Of a DNA stretch of 5,358 nt, positions 1 to 5,358 are shown piece by piece. The position numbers and the translations under genes are program-made. The DNA comes from Candidatus Latescibacterota bacterium (GTDB taxonomy: Bacteria > Latescibacterota > UBA2968 > UBA8231): contig JAGWBY010000166.1 in assembly GCA_021295675.1 (NCBI GenBank), positions 7,296-12,653 of the forward strand, in the 5' to 3' direction. The notes under the pieces are model-generated. The model saw nothing but the letters and a program-made list of their open reading frames with translations, was not told the DNA's origin and searched no databases. Positions within the stretch are counted from its first letter, which is position 1. Each line of letters begins with the position of its first letter.

Positions 1-499
1 TGTGGCTGGCTCCTTGGTGCCCGCTCCAGAAGCCGATGAAGGGGCCAAAGGAGAAGGCGAAAAAGATGCGGTCGCGGTCGCCGACGCCCGCGGCGCGATA
101 GACCTGGGCCCAGCAGCGGCCCCACCAGTCCCAGCTTTCGGCCGTGTCGAGCCAGCGCAGGCGCTGGCCGGTGGTGCCGGAGGTTTGATGGATGCGGGTG
201 TAGCATTCGGGTGGATAGGTGAGGTTGGTGCCATAGGGGGGATGCGCGACTTGGTCGGCAGACAGTTCGGCTCGGGTGGTGAAGGGGAGGCGGGCCAAGT
301 CATCCAAAGCGGCAATGTCCTCGGCCTGCGTGATCCCGGCCGCATTGAACTTCTGACGGTAAAATGCGTTCGTCTCCAGCACTTGGCCCAGCAGGGCGTG
401 CAGACCGCGTCGCGGCTGAGATGTTCGCAGGCACTCATAGCGAATAACCGAGGGTCGCTTTGAAAGAGAAAGGAGCAGCCGGGATGACCGAGGCGGCAC
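1..499 (-). CDS. Phenylacetate-CoA ligase family protein (adenylate-forming enzyme), N-terminal part, runs off left edge
   Basis: Seen: a minus-strand frame, open from 529 to the left edge, encodes the N-terminal part of a PaaK/CapK-type ligase. From the GTG at 499 it gives 166 residues. These include an A-F-Y-R-Q-K-F-N-A-A-G-I segment (about 45-56), typical of the family's N-terminus, and the ATP-binding loop T-S-G-T-T-G-Q (106-112), followed by an aromatic-rich stretch ending in F-I-G-F-W-S-G-H. Family knowledge: these cytoplasmic enzymes adenylate a carboxylic acid and pass it to CoA or another acceptor, and are about 430 aa long. The substrate cannot be predicted here. The start is uncertain. 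GTG 499 has a GAGG five bases upstream but overlaps the receptor gene by 65 bases. The ATG at 438 forms the operon's usual ATGA overlap but is in another frame, which would require one missing base (or two extra) near 406. The family call is fairly sure; the start is not. Confidence 0.8.
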   Translation of the reverse strand, partial: MPPRSSRLLLSLSKRPSVIRYECLRTSQPRRGLHALLGQVLETNAFYRQKFNAAGITQAEDIAALDDLARLPFTTRAELSADQVAHPPYGTNLTYPPECYTRIHQTSGTTGQRLRWLDTAESWDWWGRCWAQVYRAAGVGDRDRIFFAFSFGPFIGFWSGHQGASH

Positions 500-2570
500 C
501 GAAGCCTCGGGTCTCGTATTCGCTGCCGGTCAGGTTCTTGAGGTTGATCCGCAATAGCCCCGGCCCTTGGCGGTAAGTCAGCCCGCAGTCGAGCGTTAGC
601 GCGCCGTCGATCTGATAGACATTGTCCTCGGCCACGAACTGGTTGCCGACATAGCGAATGCCGGCGGCCAAGGTGAGGTTTTCGCCCAAGTCGCGGGCGG
701 CCCACAGCGTCGCTAGGTGTTCAGGCGCAAAGGCCGGCACATTGCCCGTGCGGTTGAAGATCTGGGGGACGAAGCCGTCGGCGGTGGGGACGAATACGGA
801 TTCGTTGAAGCGCGTCAATTCGGCGTCTAAAAAGGCATAGGTGCCTTGGGCGTACCAGCCTTGGGCTAGGCGCGCTGCTAATTCCAACTCTAAGCCCCGG
901 GTGCGCTGGTCGCCGAGCTGCTGGGTGATGCCGTTGTCGTCGGGGATGGCGATGTGCTCTTTGTCGAGGTTGAAGACGGCAAAGTTGGCGCTGAGGTTGC
1001 CGTTGAGCAGCGCGGCTTTGGCACCGATCTCGTACTGGGTGCTTTCCTCGGGGTTGCGGTCGCCTACTACTTGCGAGGAAGGCGGGGCAAAGGCGCTGCC
1101 CGCATTGGCGTAGAGCGAGAAGGTTTGAGTCGGAGCGAAAATTGCGCCGATCATCGGGCTTAGCTGCCGGTACTCGCGCTGGGTGGCGGTGAGGTCGTCC
1201 TCGTAGTCGACCCGGTCGAAGCGGCCCCCGAGCAAAAGCTCAAAGTGGGGGCTGAAAATTATGCGGTCGATAAAGTAGGGTGCCAGCGTTTGCGCGGCTG
1301 CTTGGGCCGCGGTTGCTTGGTCAGGCAGGGGGACCACGAGGGAGTCGGTCCCGGCTTCCGCTGGCATGAAGGGGGCCAGACTCGGCGGCAACGTCGCGTC
1401 GAGGGTGAACAGATCGACGAACGAAAGCAGCGCTACGTCGAGGGTAAAATCGTCGGCGTGGTTGGCGATCTCCAAGCCAAAGAGGAGCTGGTGTTCAATG
1501 CCGCCAGTTTGCAGTTCCAACAGGCCTTCGAGTTGGTTGCCGACGATCCGCTGCTGGTCGTCGAGGTCGAGCAGCGTGCGGGCGAGGTCCAGCGAACCGG
1601 CTGCGTTGGGGAAGGCTCCGTTGAAGAGGGTGCCCTGCGAGGGCCAGTCGAGGCTGGTGTAGTAGAGTTTGTCGCGCAAAGTGAAATTAGACGCTAAATG
1701 CCATTCGTAATCGGCGCGAAAGCGCAGGATGGTCTGTTCGGAGAGATCGAAGGGCGACTGGTAGGAGCGGGTGCGCGGCACGTCAGGTAAGGAGCCATTG
1801 ACGATGGGCAGCCCTGAGTCGGAGCGATGTTCGCTCGTCAAGTACTCGAAGTCGAGGTGCAGCGTCGAGCGCTCGCCGAGGTTCAGCCGCAACGTTGGGT
1901 TTACAGCGAGAATCGAGCCGTTTTTGTCGTCGCGATAGCTTTCCGCGTCCTGCCACAGGGCGTTGAGACGCAGGGCGTGGCCCTGGGCGGATAGGGCGCG
2001 ATTAGCGTCGAAGGTGGCGCGGTAGGTGGAGAAGCTGCCTAAGGAAGCGTTGACGCGGGCGAAGTCGCTCGCCGGGTCTGGCCGTTTGCGGACGAGGTTG
2101 ATGGTGCCCGACAGCGGGTTGCCGCCGTAGAGGAAGGCACCAGGGCCTTTGAGGGCTTCGACGCGATCCACGTTGTAGAGCTGGTAGAAGGTCGCTTCGG
2201 GTTCGGGCGCTCCGTCGGAGAGGACCAAGCCGTTGGCGAGCGAGTCGAAGCCACGCAGATAGAACAGGTCGTGGACGCCGAAATTGGTGTGGACGCCGAC
2301 GCCACTGACATTGGCCAGCGCGTCGCTGAGCGTCGCGCCGTCTTGGGTCTCGATTAGGGCTTGGGGGACGATACCAACGCTTAAGGGGGTCTTGCGCAGG
2401 GGCAGCGGCATTTTAGTCGCAATGGCGTTGGCGCGGGGAACGTCCAGCCGCGAGCCGGTGATGATCGTTTCATCGACGACGTGGAGTGAGTCGTCGGCAC
2501 TTTGGGCGTGGACGAAGGGTGTAGGAACCGTCAAGGCAAAAATTAACAGGGTGCTACGGATATTTCTCAC
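435..2570 (-). CDS. TonB-dependent siderophore-type outer-membrane receptor
   Basis: A 711-residue outer-membrane active transporter of the ferric-siderophore class (FhuA/FoxA/FpvA-like), which would import an iron chelate or similar ligand using TonB-ExbB-ExbD energy. Seen: a signal peptide ending about V-H-A (20-22); a TonB-box-like D-E-T-I-I-T-G (33-39); a plug domain at about 52-164 with L-R-G-F-D (105-109), the strongly conserved V-D-R-V-E-A-L-K-G-P (134-143) and Y-G-G-N-P-L-S-G-T-I-N-L-V (148-160); then a beta-barrel to the end. The barrel carries the usual late motifs, such as N-P-E-E-S-T-Q-Y-E-I-G, R-T-R-G-L-E-L-E and N-L-K-N-L-T. No N-terminal STN signalling domain is present, so it is probably not a FecA/FpvA-type transducer. 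The start is GTG 2570, overlapping the upstream stop as GTGA, with GGGAG seven bases before it. The last residue is Leu (G-Y-S-L) rather than the common Phe. The length is normal and the frame uninterrupted. The ligand is unknown. Confidence 0.93.
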   Translation of the reverse strand: MRNIRSTLLIFALTVPTPFVHAQSADDSLHVVDETIITGSRLDVPRANAIATKMPLPLRKTPLSVGIVPQALIETQDGATLSDALANVSGVGVHTNFGVHDLFYLRGFDSLANGLVLSDGAPEPEATFYQLYNVDRVEALKGPGAFLYGGNPLSGTINLVRKRPDPASDFARVNASLGSFSTYRATFDANRALSAQGHALRLNALWQDAESYRDDKNGSILAVNPTLRLNLGERSTLHLDFEYLTSEHRSDSGLPIVNGSLPDVPRTRSYQSPFDLSEQTILRFRADYEWHLASNFTLRDKLYYTSLDWPSQGTLFNGAFPNAAGSLDLARTLLDLDDQQRIVGNQLEGLLELQTGGIEHQLLFGLEIANHADDFTLDVALLSFVDLFTLDATLPPSLAPFMPAEAGTDSLVVPLPDQATAAQAAAQTLAPYFIDRIIFSPHFELLLGGRFDRVDYEDDLTATQREYRQLSPMIGAIFAPTQTFSLYANAGSAFAPPSSQVVGDRNPEESTQYEIGAKAALLNGNLSANFAVFNLDKEHIAIPDDNGITQQLGDQRTRGLELELAARLAQGWYAQGTYAFLDAELTRFNESVFVPTADGFVPQIFNRTGNVPAFAPEHLATLWAARDLGENLTLAAGIRYVGNQFVAEDNVYQIDGALTLDCGLTYRQGPGLLRINLKNLTGSEYETRGFGAASVIPAAPFSFKATLGYSL

Positions 2571-2577
2571 TGAGTTG

Positions 2578-2582
2578 CTCCC
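2578..2582 (-). promoter_or_regulatory. Ribosome binding site of the TonB-dependent receptor (GGGAG)
   Basis: GGGAG lies seven bases before GTG 2570, within the last codons (G-A-T-Q) of copy C. It supports GTG 2570 as the receptor start. It also means that receptor translation may be coupled to the end of copy C's 3' frame, which ribosomes starting at ATG 3798 no longer reach because of the frameshift. Confidence 0.7.
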
Positions 2583-3088
2583 ATCAAGTTTATGTTTATG
2601 CAGACAATTTCTTTATCATCGCGGAGGTAAATCCGGCCATCGGCGAGTGAGGGGACAGTCTCACATCTGCTGCGGCGGAAGACTTGGGCGTTGGCCTTTT
2701 CGACGAAGCCTGTGGGCGTGGCTTGGGCTATGCCGAGATTGCCGTGTTCGCCCAAGATGACGAGGTGGCCGTCGGCGACGATCAGGGTGCCTTTGCCGTA
2801 GCCTCGGGTCTTCCACTTTTCCTCGCCAGTCTCGGCGTCGAGGCATTTGAGGGTCACACCGTCGAAACCGTAGAGGTGCCCTTGATAGTAGATGGAGGTG
2901 GCGGAGTGGTTTTGCATGTTATTATTGCGCCAGACCTCGGCCACTTCATAGCCCTTGTCTGTGGCTGTGACTTCCACCACAGAGCCGCCCATACCGGAGC
3001 TGGAGGAGATGAAGAAGCGATTAGGCGGGATAAAAACCGGGGTGACAGCGTTGGTGTATTGGCTGGTCATCCAGGGATATTTCCACAG

Positions 3089-3091
3089 CAC
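3089..3091 (-). other. Deletion junction causing the frameshift in copy C
   Basis: In the intact copy B, the Ala235 codon (4334..4332) is followed by 24 bases (4331..4308) and then the codons for L-W-K. In copy C the equivalent Ala codon (3093..3091) is followed by only TG (3090..3089) before the same L-W-K codons. The net loss is 22 bases. It removes the coding for V-T-P-Q-H-G-Q and shifts the frame, creating a TGA at 3069..3067. The lost residues correspond to the loop before the docking tryptophan of the fourth recognisable blade motif. Flanking sequence on both sides is nearly identical between the copies, so the alignment is unambiguous to within a base or two. Confidence 0.9.
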
Positions 3092-3794
3092 GCGATCAGC
3101 CCGTAGCCGGTAAAAAATACTGCTTGGCGCGTTTGGCCGATGGTGGCGATGATGGGAGAGGAATAGCCCCTCTCGTCGCTGCCGGTAGTCCAGGCGACCT
3201 CGCCGCTGGTTTTGTCAAAGGCCATCAGCGAATGGCCACTCTTACCGCCGGCTTCGATCAAGACGACGTCTCCTTCGACTAGCAGCGATGCTGCAAAGCT
3301 CCGACCGCCCCTCACGCTGTCGAATTCGCGCACTATATCGCGGCTCCATTTTTCGGTGCCGAACTGGCTGTCGAGCGCGAGGAGTTTGCCATTGGCGCTG
3401 AAGGCGTAGACCATCTTGCCGTCAACCGTGGGAGTGGCACGCGGACTGCGGCTGTCTCGCCGTCCCGAGGGATCGTTGCCAGTGGTGGGGGTGCGCCACA
3501 TCACTTCGCCATTGCGGGCGTCGAGACAGACTGCGTATGCCTCTCCACTGTGGATGTACATTGTATAGAGGCGATCGCCGACGACGGACAGGCCGGAAGA
3601 GCCCTGCCCGGCATGGACGCGCCAGGACTCTCTAAAAGAGGGCGCTTTGCCGAACAGACCCGTCTCCGGCGAGATCCCGTTGCGGTGAGGACCAAGCCAT
3701 TGCGGCCAGTCCGTCCATTGCCAGTGCGACCAATCTTGAGCTAGGGCGGGTAGGGCACCTAAGACGAGGGCGAACAGGGCAGTGCGCGCGGTGC

Positions 3795-5036
3795 TCATTG
3801 AGCTGCCCCCACCACGTCTATGCAGACGATTTCGCTTTCGTCGCGCAGGTAGATCCGGCCATCGGCCAGCGCGGGAGCCGTCCAGCATTTGCTGCGGAAG
3901 ACCCAAGTACTGGCCTTTTCGACGAAGCCTTCGGGCGTGGCTACGGCTATGCCGAGATTGCCTTTTGCGCCCAAGAGGATGAGGTGGCCATCGGCGATGA
4001 TCAGGGTGCCCTTGCCGTAGCCTCGGGTCTTCCACTTTTCTTCGCCGGTCTCGGCGTCGAGGCATTTGAGGATCGAGCCGTCAAAGCCGTAGAGGTGGCC
4101 TTGGTAGTAGATGGAAGTGGCGAAGTGATTTTCCATCTCTTTGTTGCGCCAGACCTCCTTTGCACTATAGCCGCGGTCTGTAGAGGAGACCTCCACCACA
4201 CTGGCACCCGTGCCGTAACCAGAGGAGATAAAGAAGCGGTTGGGCGGGATAAAAACCGGGGTGGCGGCGTTGACGTTGTGGCTGGTCGTCCAGGGGTGTT
4301 TCCACAGTACTTGGCCGTGTTGCGGCGTGACCGCAGTCAGCCCGTAGCCGGTAAAAAACACCGCTTGGCGCGTTTGGCCGATGGTGGTGGTGATGGGAGA
4401 GGAATAGCCCAGATTGTCGCTACCGGTGGCCCAGACTTTCTCGCCGCTGGTTTTGTCAAAGGCTATCAGCGAATGACCGCCCGTTCCACCGGCTTCGATT
4501 AGAACGAGGTCTCCTGCGACTAGAGGCGACGGGCAAAAGCCCCAGCGGGGCCTCTTGCTGCCAAATTCGCTCGCTAGGTCGTGGCTCCATTTTGGGGAGC
4601 CGGTCTGGCTGTCGAGCGCGTAGAGTTTGCCGTAGGCGCTAGAGACATAGACCGTCCCATCGTCAACCGTGGGGGTGGCGCGCGGACCGTCGCCGCCCTG
4701 ACGTTCCGGTAACATTCTATCGGTGCGAGTGCGCCACAGCACTTCGCCGTTGCTGGCGTCGAGGCAGACCGCGTATTCATCGCCGTTGTGGATGTACATT
4801 GTATAGATGCGATCGCCGACTACGGACAGGCCGGAAAAGCCCTTTCCGCCTTGGACGCGCCAGGATTCTTCAAACGACGGCTCGTCGCCGAACAGGCCGG
4901 TCTCCGGCGAAATGCCGTTGCGGTCGGGGCCGAGCCATTGCGGCCAGCCTGTCGATTGCCATTGCGACCAATTTTGGGCCACGGCTGGCAAGGCGCATAA
5001 GACGAGGGCTAACAGGGCGTTGTGCGCGATACTCAT
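3795..5036 (-). CDS. Exported PQQ-type beta-propeller repeat protein (copy B, intact)
   Basis: A complete 413-residue protein predicted to leave the cytoplasm and fold as a PQQ/BamB-like beta-propeller. Seen: a Sec signal peptide with probable cleavage after A-V-A (18-20); an N-terminal W-P-Q-W-L-G-P-D-R-N-G motif (31-41) of the kind opening many environmental secreted propellers; and repeated blade motifs with the D-x-x-x-G-x-x-x-W signature at C-L-D-A-S-N-G-E-V-L-W (91-101), A-L-D-S-Q-T-G-S-P-K-W (140-150), A-F-D-K-T-S-G-E-K-V-W (192-202), A-V-T-P-Q-H-G-Q-V-L-W (235-245) and C-L-D-A-E-T-G-E-E-K-W (325-335). It is shorter than PQQ alcohol dehydrogenases and I see no catalytic calcium/disulfide signature, so a binding or scaffolding role is more likely than enzymatic. 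There is no lipobox (the Cys at 14 follows Leu), so it is probably periplasmic rather than a lipoprotein like BamB. ATG 5036 has AAGGAG seven bases upstream and overlaps the preceding stop as ATGA. The function is not established. Confidence 0.9.
   Translation of the reverse strand: MSIAHNALLALVLCALPAVAQNWSQWQSTGWPQWLGPDRNGISPETGLFGDEPSFEESWRVQGGKGFSGLSVVGDRIYTMYIHNGDEYAVCLDASNGEVLWRTRTDRMLPERQGGDGPRATPTVDDGTVYVSSAYGKLYALDSQTGSPKWSHDLASEFGSKRPRWGFCPSPLVAGDLVLIEAGGTGGHSLIAFDKTSGEKVWATGSDNLGYSSPITTTIGQTRQAVFFTGYGLTAVTPQHGQVLWKHPWTTSHNVNAATPVFIPPNRFFISSGYGTGASVVEVSSTDRGYSAKEVWRNKEMENHFATSIYYQGHLYGFDGSILKCLDAETGEEKWKTRGYGKGTLIIADGHLILLGAKGNLGIAVATPEGFVEKASTWVFRSKCWTAPALADGRIYLRDESEIVCIDVVGAAQ
3806..3812 (-). 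promoter_or_regulatory. Weak ribosome binding site of copy C (GTGGGGG)
   Basis: At the position equivalent to copy B's AAGGAG, seven bases before ATG 3798, copy C has GTGGGGG: purine-rich but lacking the GGAG core. Compared with its paralogue the site looks weakened, which fits a copy losing its function. Translation would depend mostly on coupling to the upstream stop. Confidence 0.5.
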
Positions 5037-5358
5037 TGGGCTGCTCCTTGTATATTAAGGCAGACGATTTCGCTTTCGTCGCGTAGGTAGAGACGACCAT
5101 TGGCCAGCGAAGGGGCCGTCCAGCAGCGGCTGTCGAAGGCGGGGTAGCTGGCCTTTTCGACAAAGCCTTCGGGCGTGGCTTCGGCTAGGCCGAGATTGCC
5201 TTGTTCGCCCAAGATGATGAGGTGGCCGTCGGCGAGGATCAGGGTGCCCTTGGCGTAGCCCCGGGTCTTCCACTTTTCCTCGCCGGTCGCAGCGTCGAGG
5301 CACTTGAGGATTGAGCCGCCAAAGCCGTAGAGATGGTTCTCGTAGAGGACCGAGGTGC
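5033..5358 (-). CDS. PQQ-type beta-propeller protein (copy A), C-terminal 108 codons, enters from right edge
   Basis: Reading the minus strand in from the right edge gives a continuous frame of 108 residues ending at the TGA at 5035..5033. It matches the C-terminus of copy B residue for residue over most of its length: the last blade motif C-L-D-A-A-T-G-E-E-K-W-K-T-R-G-Y, then G-T-L-I-L-A-D-G-H-L-I-I-L-G, G-N-L-G, T-P-E-G-F-V-E-K-A, C-W-T-A-P, L-Y-L-R-D-E-S-E-I-V-C, and a final G-A-A-Q. It is therefore a third member of the tandem propeller family, lying first in the operon within this window. The most variable stretch is S-Y-P-A-F-D-S-R just before C-W-T-A-P. The start and signal peptide are outside the window, and whether the 5' part is intact cannot be seen. 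Confidence 0.9.
   Translation of the reverse strand, partial: TSVLYENHLYGFGGSILKCLDAATGEEKWKTRGYAKGTLILADGHLIILGEQGNLGLAEATPEGFVEKASYPAFDSRCWTAPSLANGRLYLRDESEIVCLNIQGAAQ
5044..5049 (-). promoter_or_regulatory. Ribosome binding site of copy B (AAGGAG)
   Basis: AAGGAG lies seven bases before ATG 5036, inside the codons for the last residues (Q-G-A-A-Q) of copy A. A strong match and ideal spacing fix the start of copy B. Confidence 0.8.

Larger units (their letters stand above)
2567..3798 (-). pseudogene. Frameshifted PQQ-type beta-propeller protein (copy C of the tandem set)
   Basis: This is a third paralogue of the exported propeller protein, broken in the middle. The 5' part (3798..3067, 243 codons) has a signal peptide ending A-L-A before Q21, the W-P-Q-W-L-G-P-H-R-N-G motif (31-41), and blade motifs C-L-D-A-R-N-G-E-V-M-W (91-101), A-L-D-S-Q-F-G-T-E-K-W (141-151) and A-F-D-K-T-S-G-E-V-A-W (193-203). 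After F-F-T-G-Y-G-L-I-A it runs out of frame to a TGA at 3067. The 3' part (3091..2567, 174 codons) resumes at L-W-K-Y-P-W and stays aligned to the intact copy up to its terminal G-A-T-Q. Compared with copy B, 24 bases are replaced by 2, a net loss of 22. The start (ATG 3798) overlaps the previous stop as ATGA. Each part is otherwise free of stops, so the lesion looks recent. Two co-translated fragments, with GTG 3091 as a restart, remain possible, but I see no ribosome site there. Confidence 0.85.
2567..5358 (-). repeat. Head-to-tail tandem repeat of a propeller gene (unit about 1.24 kb, at least 2.25 copies)
   Basis: Three same-strand copies of one gene follow each other without spacer. The start-to-start distance of copies B and C is 1238 bases, and copy C's start to the receptor start is 1228 bases; copy C's 22-base deletion accounts for the shortfall, with small offsetting indels elsewhere. 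Similarity is visible in DNA as well as protein: for example the stretches around 3540-3600 and 4790-4850, and around 2805-2920 and 4020-4135, differ only at scattered bases. The repeat period coincides with the gene plus its 4-base overlap, so each duplication kept the operon's coupling intact. Confidence 0.9.

Noticed and set aside
2..463. A 153-codon plus-strand frame at the left edge rich in Ala, Gly and Glu.
   Set aside because: It is antisense to the ligase frame, which shows a clear ATP-binding loop and family motifs; the plus-strand translation is low-complexity with no motif.
1245..1697. Plus-strand open frames within the receptor region (also 841..1113 and 954..1163).
   Set aside because: They are opposite conserved barrel sequence of the receptor, with no independent family similarity or convincing start signals.
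3067..3115. Programmed ribosomal frameshifting as an explanation for the split in copy C.
   Set aside because: The break coincides with a 22-base loss relative to the paralogue, and I see no slippery heptamer at the junction; a deletion is the simpler reading.
3799..4065. A minus-strand Arg-rich frame beginning M-P-R-R-R-D that reappears at the same place in each propeller copy and would extend copy C's start upstream.
   Set aside because: It is the alternate frame of the conserved L-D-A-E-T-G-E-E-K-W-K region; the recurrence follows from the gene duplication. The real copy C start is ATG 3798, with a signal peptide and the ATGA overlap.
3798..4502. A 234-codon open frame on the plus strand opposite the intact propeller gene.
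   Set aside because: It lies antisense to a strongly supported family gene, has no recognisable domain, and similar antisense frames recur opposite the other copies. It is an effect of GC-rich codon use.
4977..5036. A lipoprotein signal in the propeller protein, because a Cys occurs at residue 14 and BamB is a lipoprotein.
   Set aside because: The residues before Cys are L-V-L, which do not fit a lipobox (Gly/Ala/Ser needed before Cys), and a clear A-V-A signal peptidase I site follows at 18-20; copy C has Gly instead of this Cys.
1..5358. Promoters, terminators, RNA genes, CRISPR arrays, insertion sequences or attachment sites.
   Set aside because: The window is coding end to end with overlapping genes; I found no tRNA- or rRNA-like sequence, no short spaced repeats, no transposase and no hairpin followed by a T-run between genes.

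Overview
The window is a compact, GC-rich stretch of Gram-negative bacterial DNA. The outer-membrane TonB-dependent receptor and the Sec signal peptides support this. All the genes I can support lie on the minus strand and read from position 5358 towards position 1. The phylum cannot be fixed from the sequence alone. The secreted propeller family, with its W-P-Q-W-L-G-P-x-R-N-G opening, is the kind I associate with environmental phyla such as Planctomycetota or Verrucomicrobiota and with uncultured lineages, but that is an inference.

In transcription order there are five units. (1) The 3' end of a PQQ-type beta-propeller gene (copy A) enters from the right edge and ends at 5033. (2) A complete paralogue (copy B, 413 aa, 5036..3795) follows. 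(3) A third paralogue (copy C, 3798..2567) has lost a net 22 bases relative to copy B. It is split into a 243-codon 5' part and a 174-codon 3' part in another frame. (4) A full-length TonB-dependent siderophore-type receptor (711 aa) spans 2570..435. (5) The first part of an adenylate-forming ligase of the phenylacetate-CoA ligase family runs off the left edge.

There is no intergenic space. Four junctions in a row carry a 4-base stop/start overlap (ATGA, ATGA, GTGA, ATGA), which indicates one polycistronic, translationally coupled operon. Its promoter must lie beyond the right edge and its terminator beyond the left edge. At the three propeller-gene ends the ribosome binding site lies inside the codons for the last residues, G-A-(A/T)-Q. 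The paralogues' C-terminal motif therefore also serves as the translation signal of the next gene. At the fourth junction (receptor to ligase) the ATG is present, but the ligase homology is in a different frame. Either the real start is an upstream GTG inside the receptor gene, or the ligase gene has a frameshift near its start.

Functionally, the operon joins exported beta-propeller proteins, an outer-membrane importer of the ferric-siderophore class and a cytoplasmic acyl-adenylating enzyme. This could be an uptake-and-activation pathway for a bound cofactor, chelate or aromatic/carboxylic ligand, but the substrate is not visible in the sequence. The most notable observations are the tandem amplification of the propeller gene, the precise 22-base lesion in the copy next to the receptor, and the dual-use C-terminal codons.
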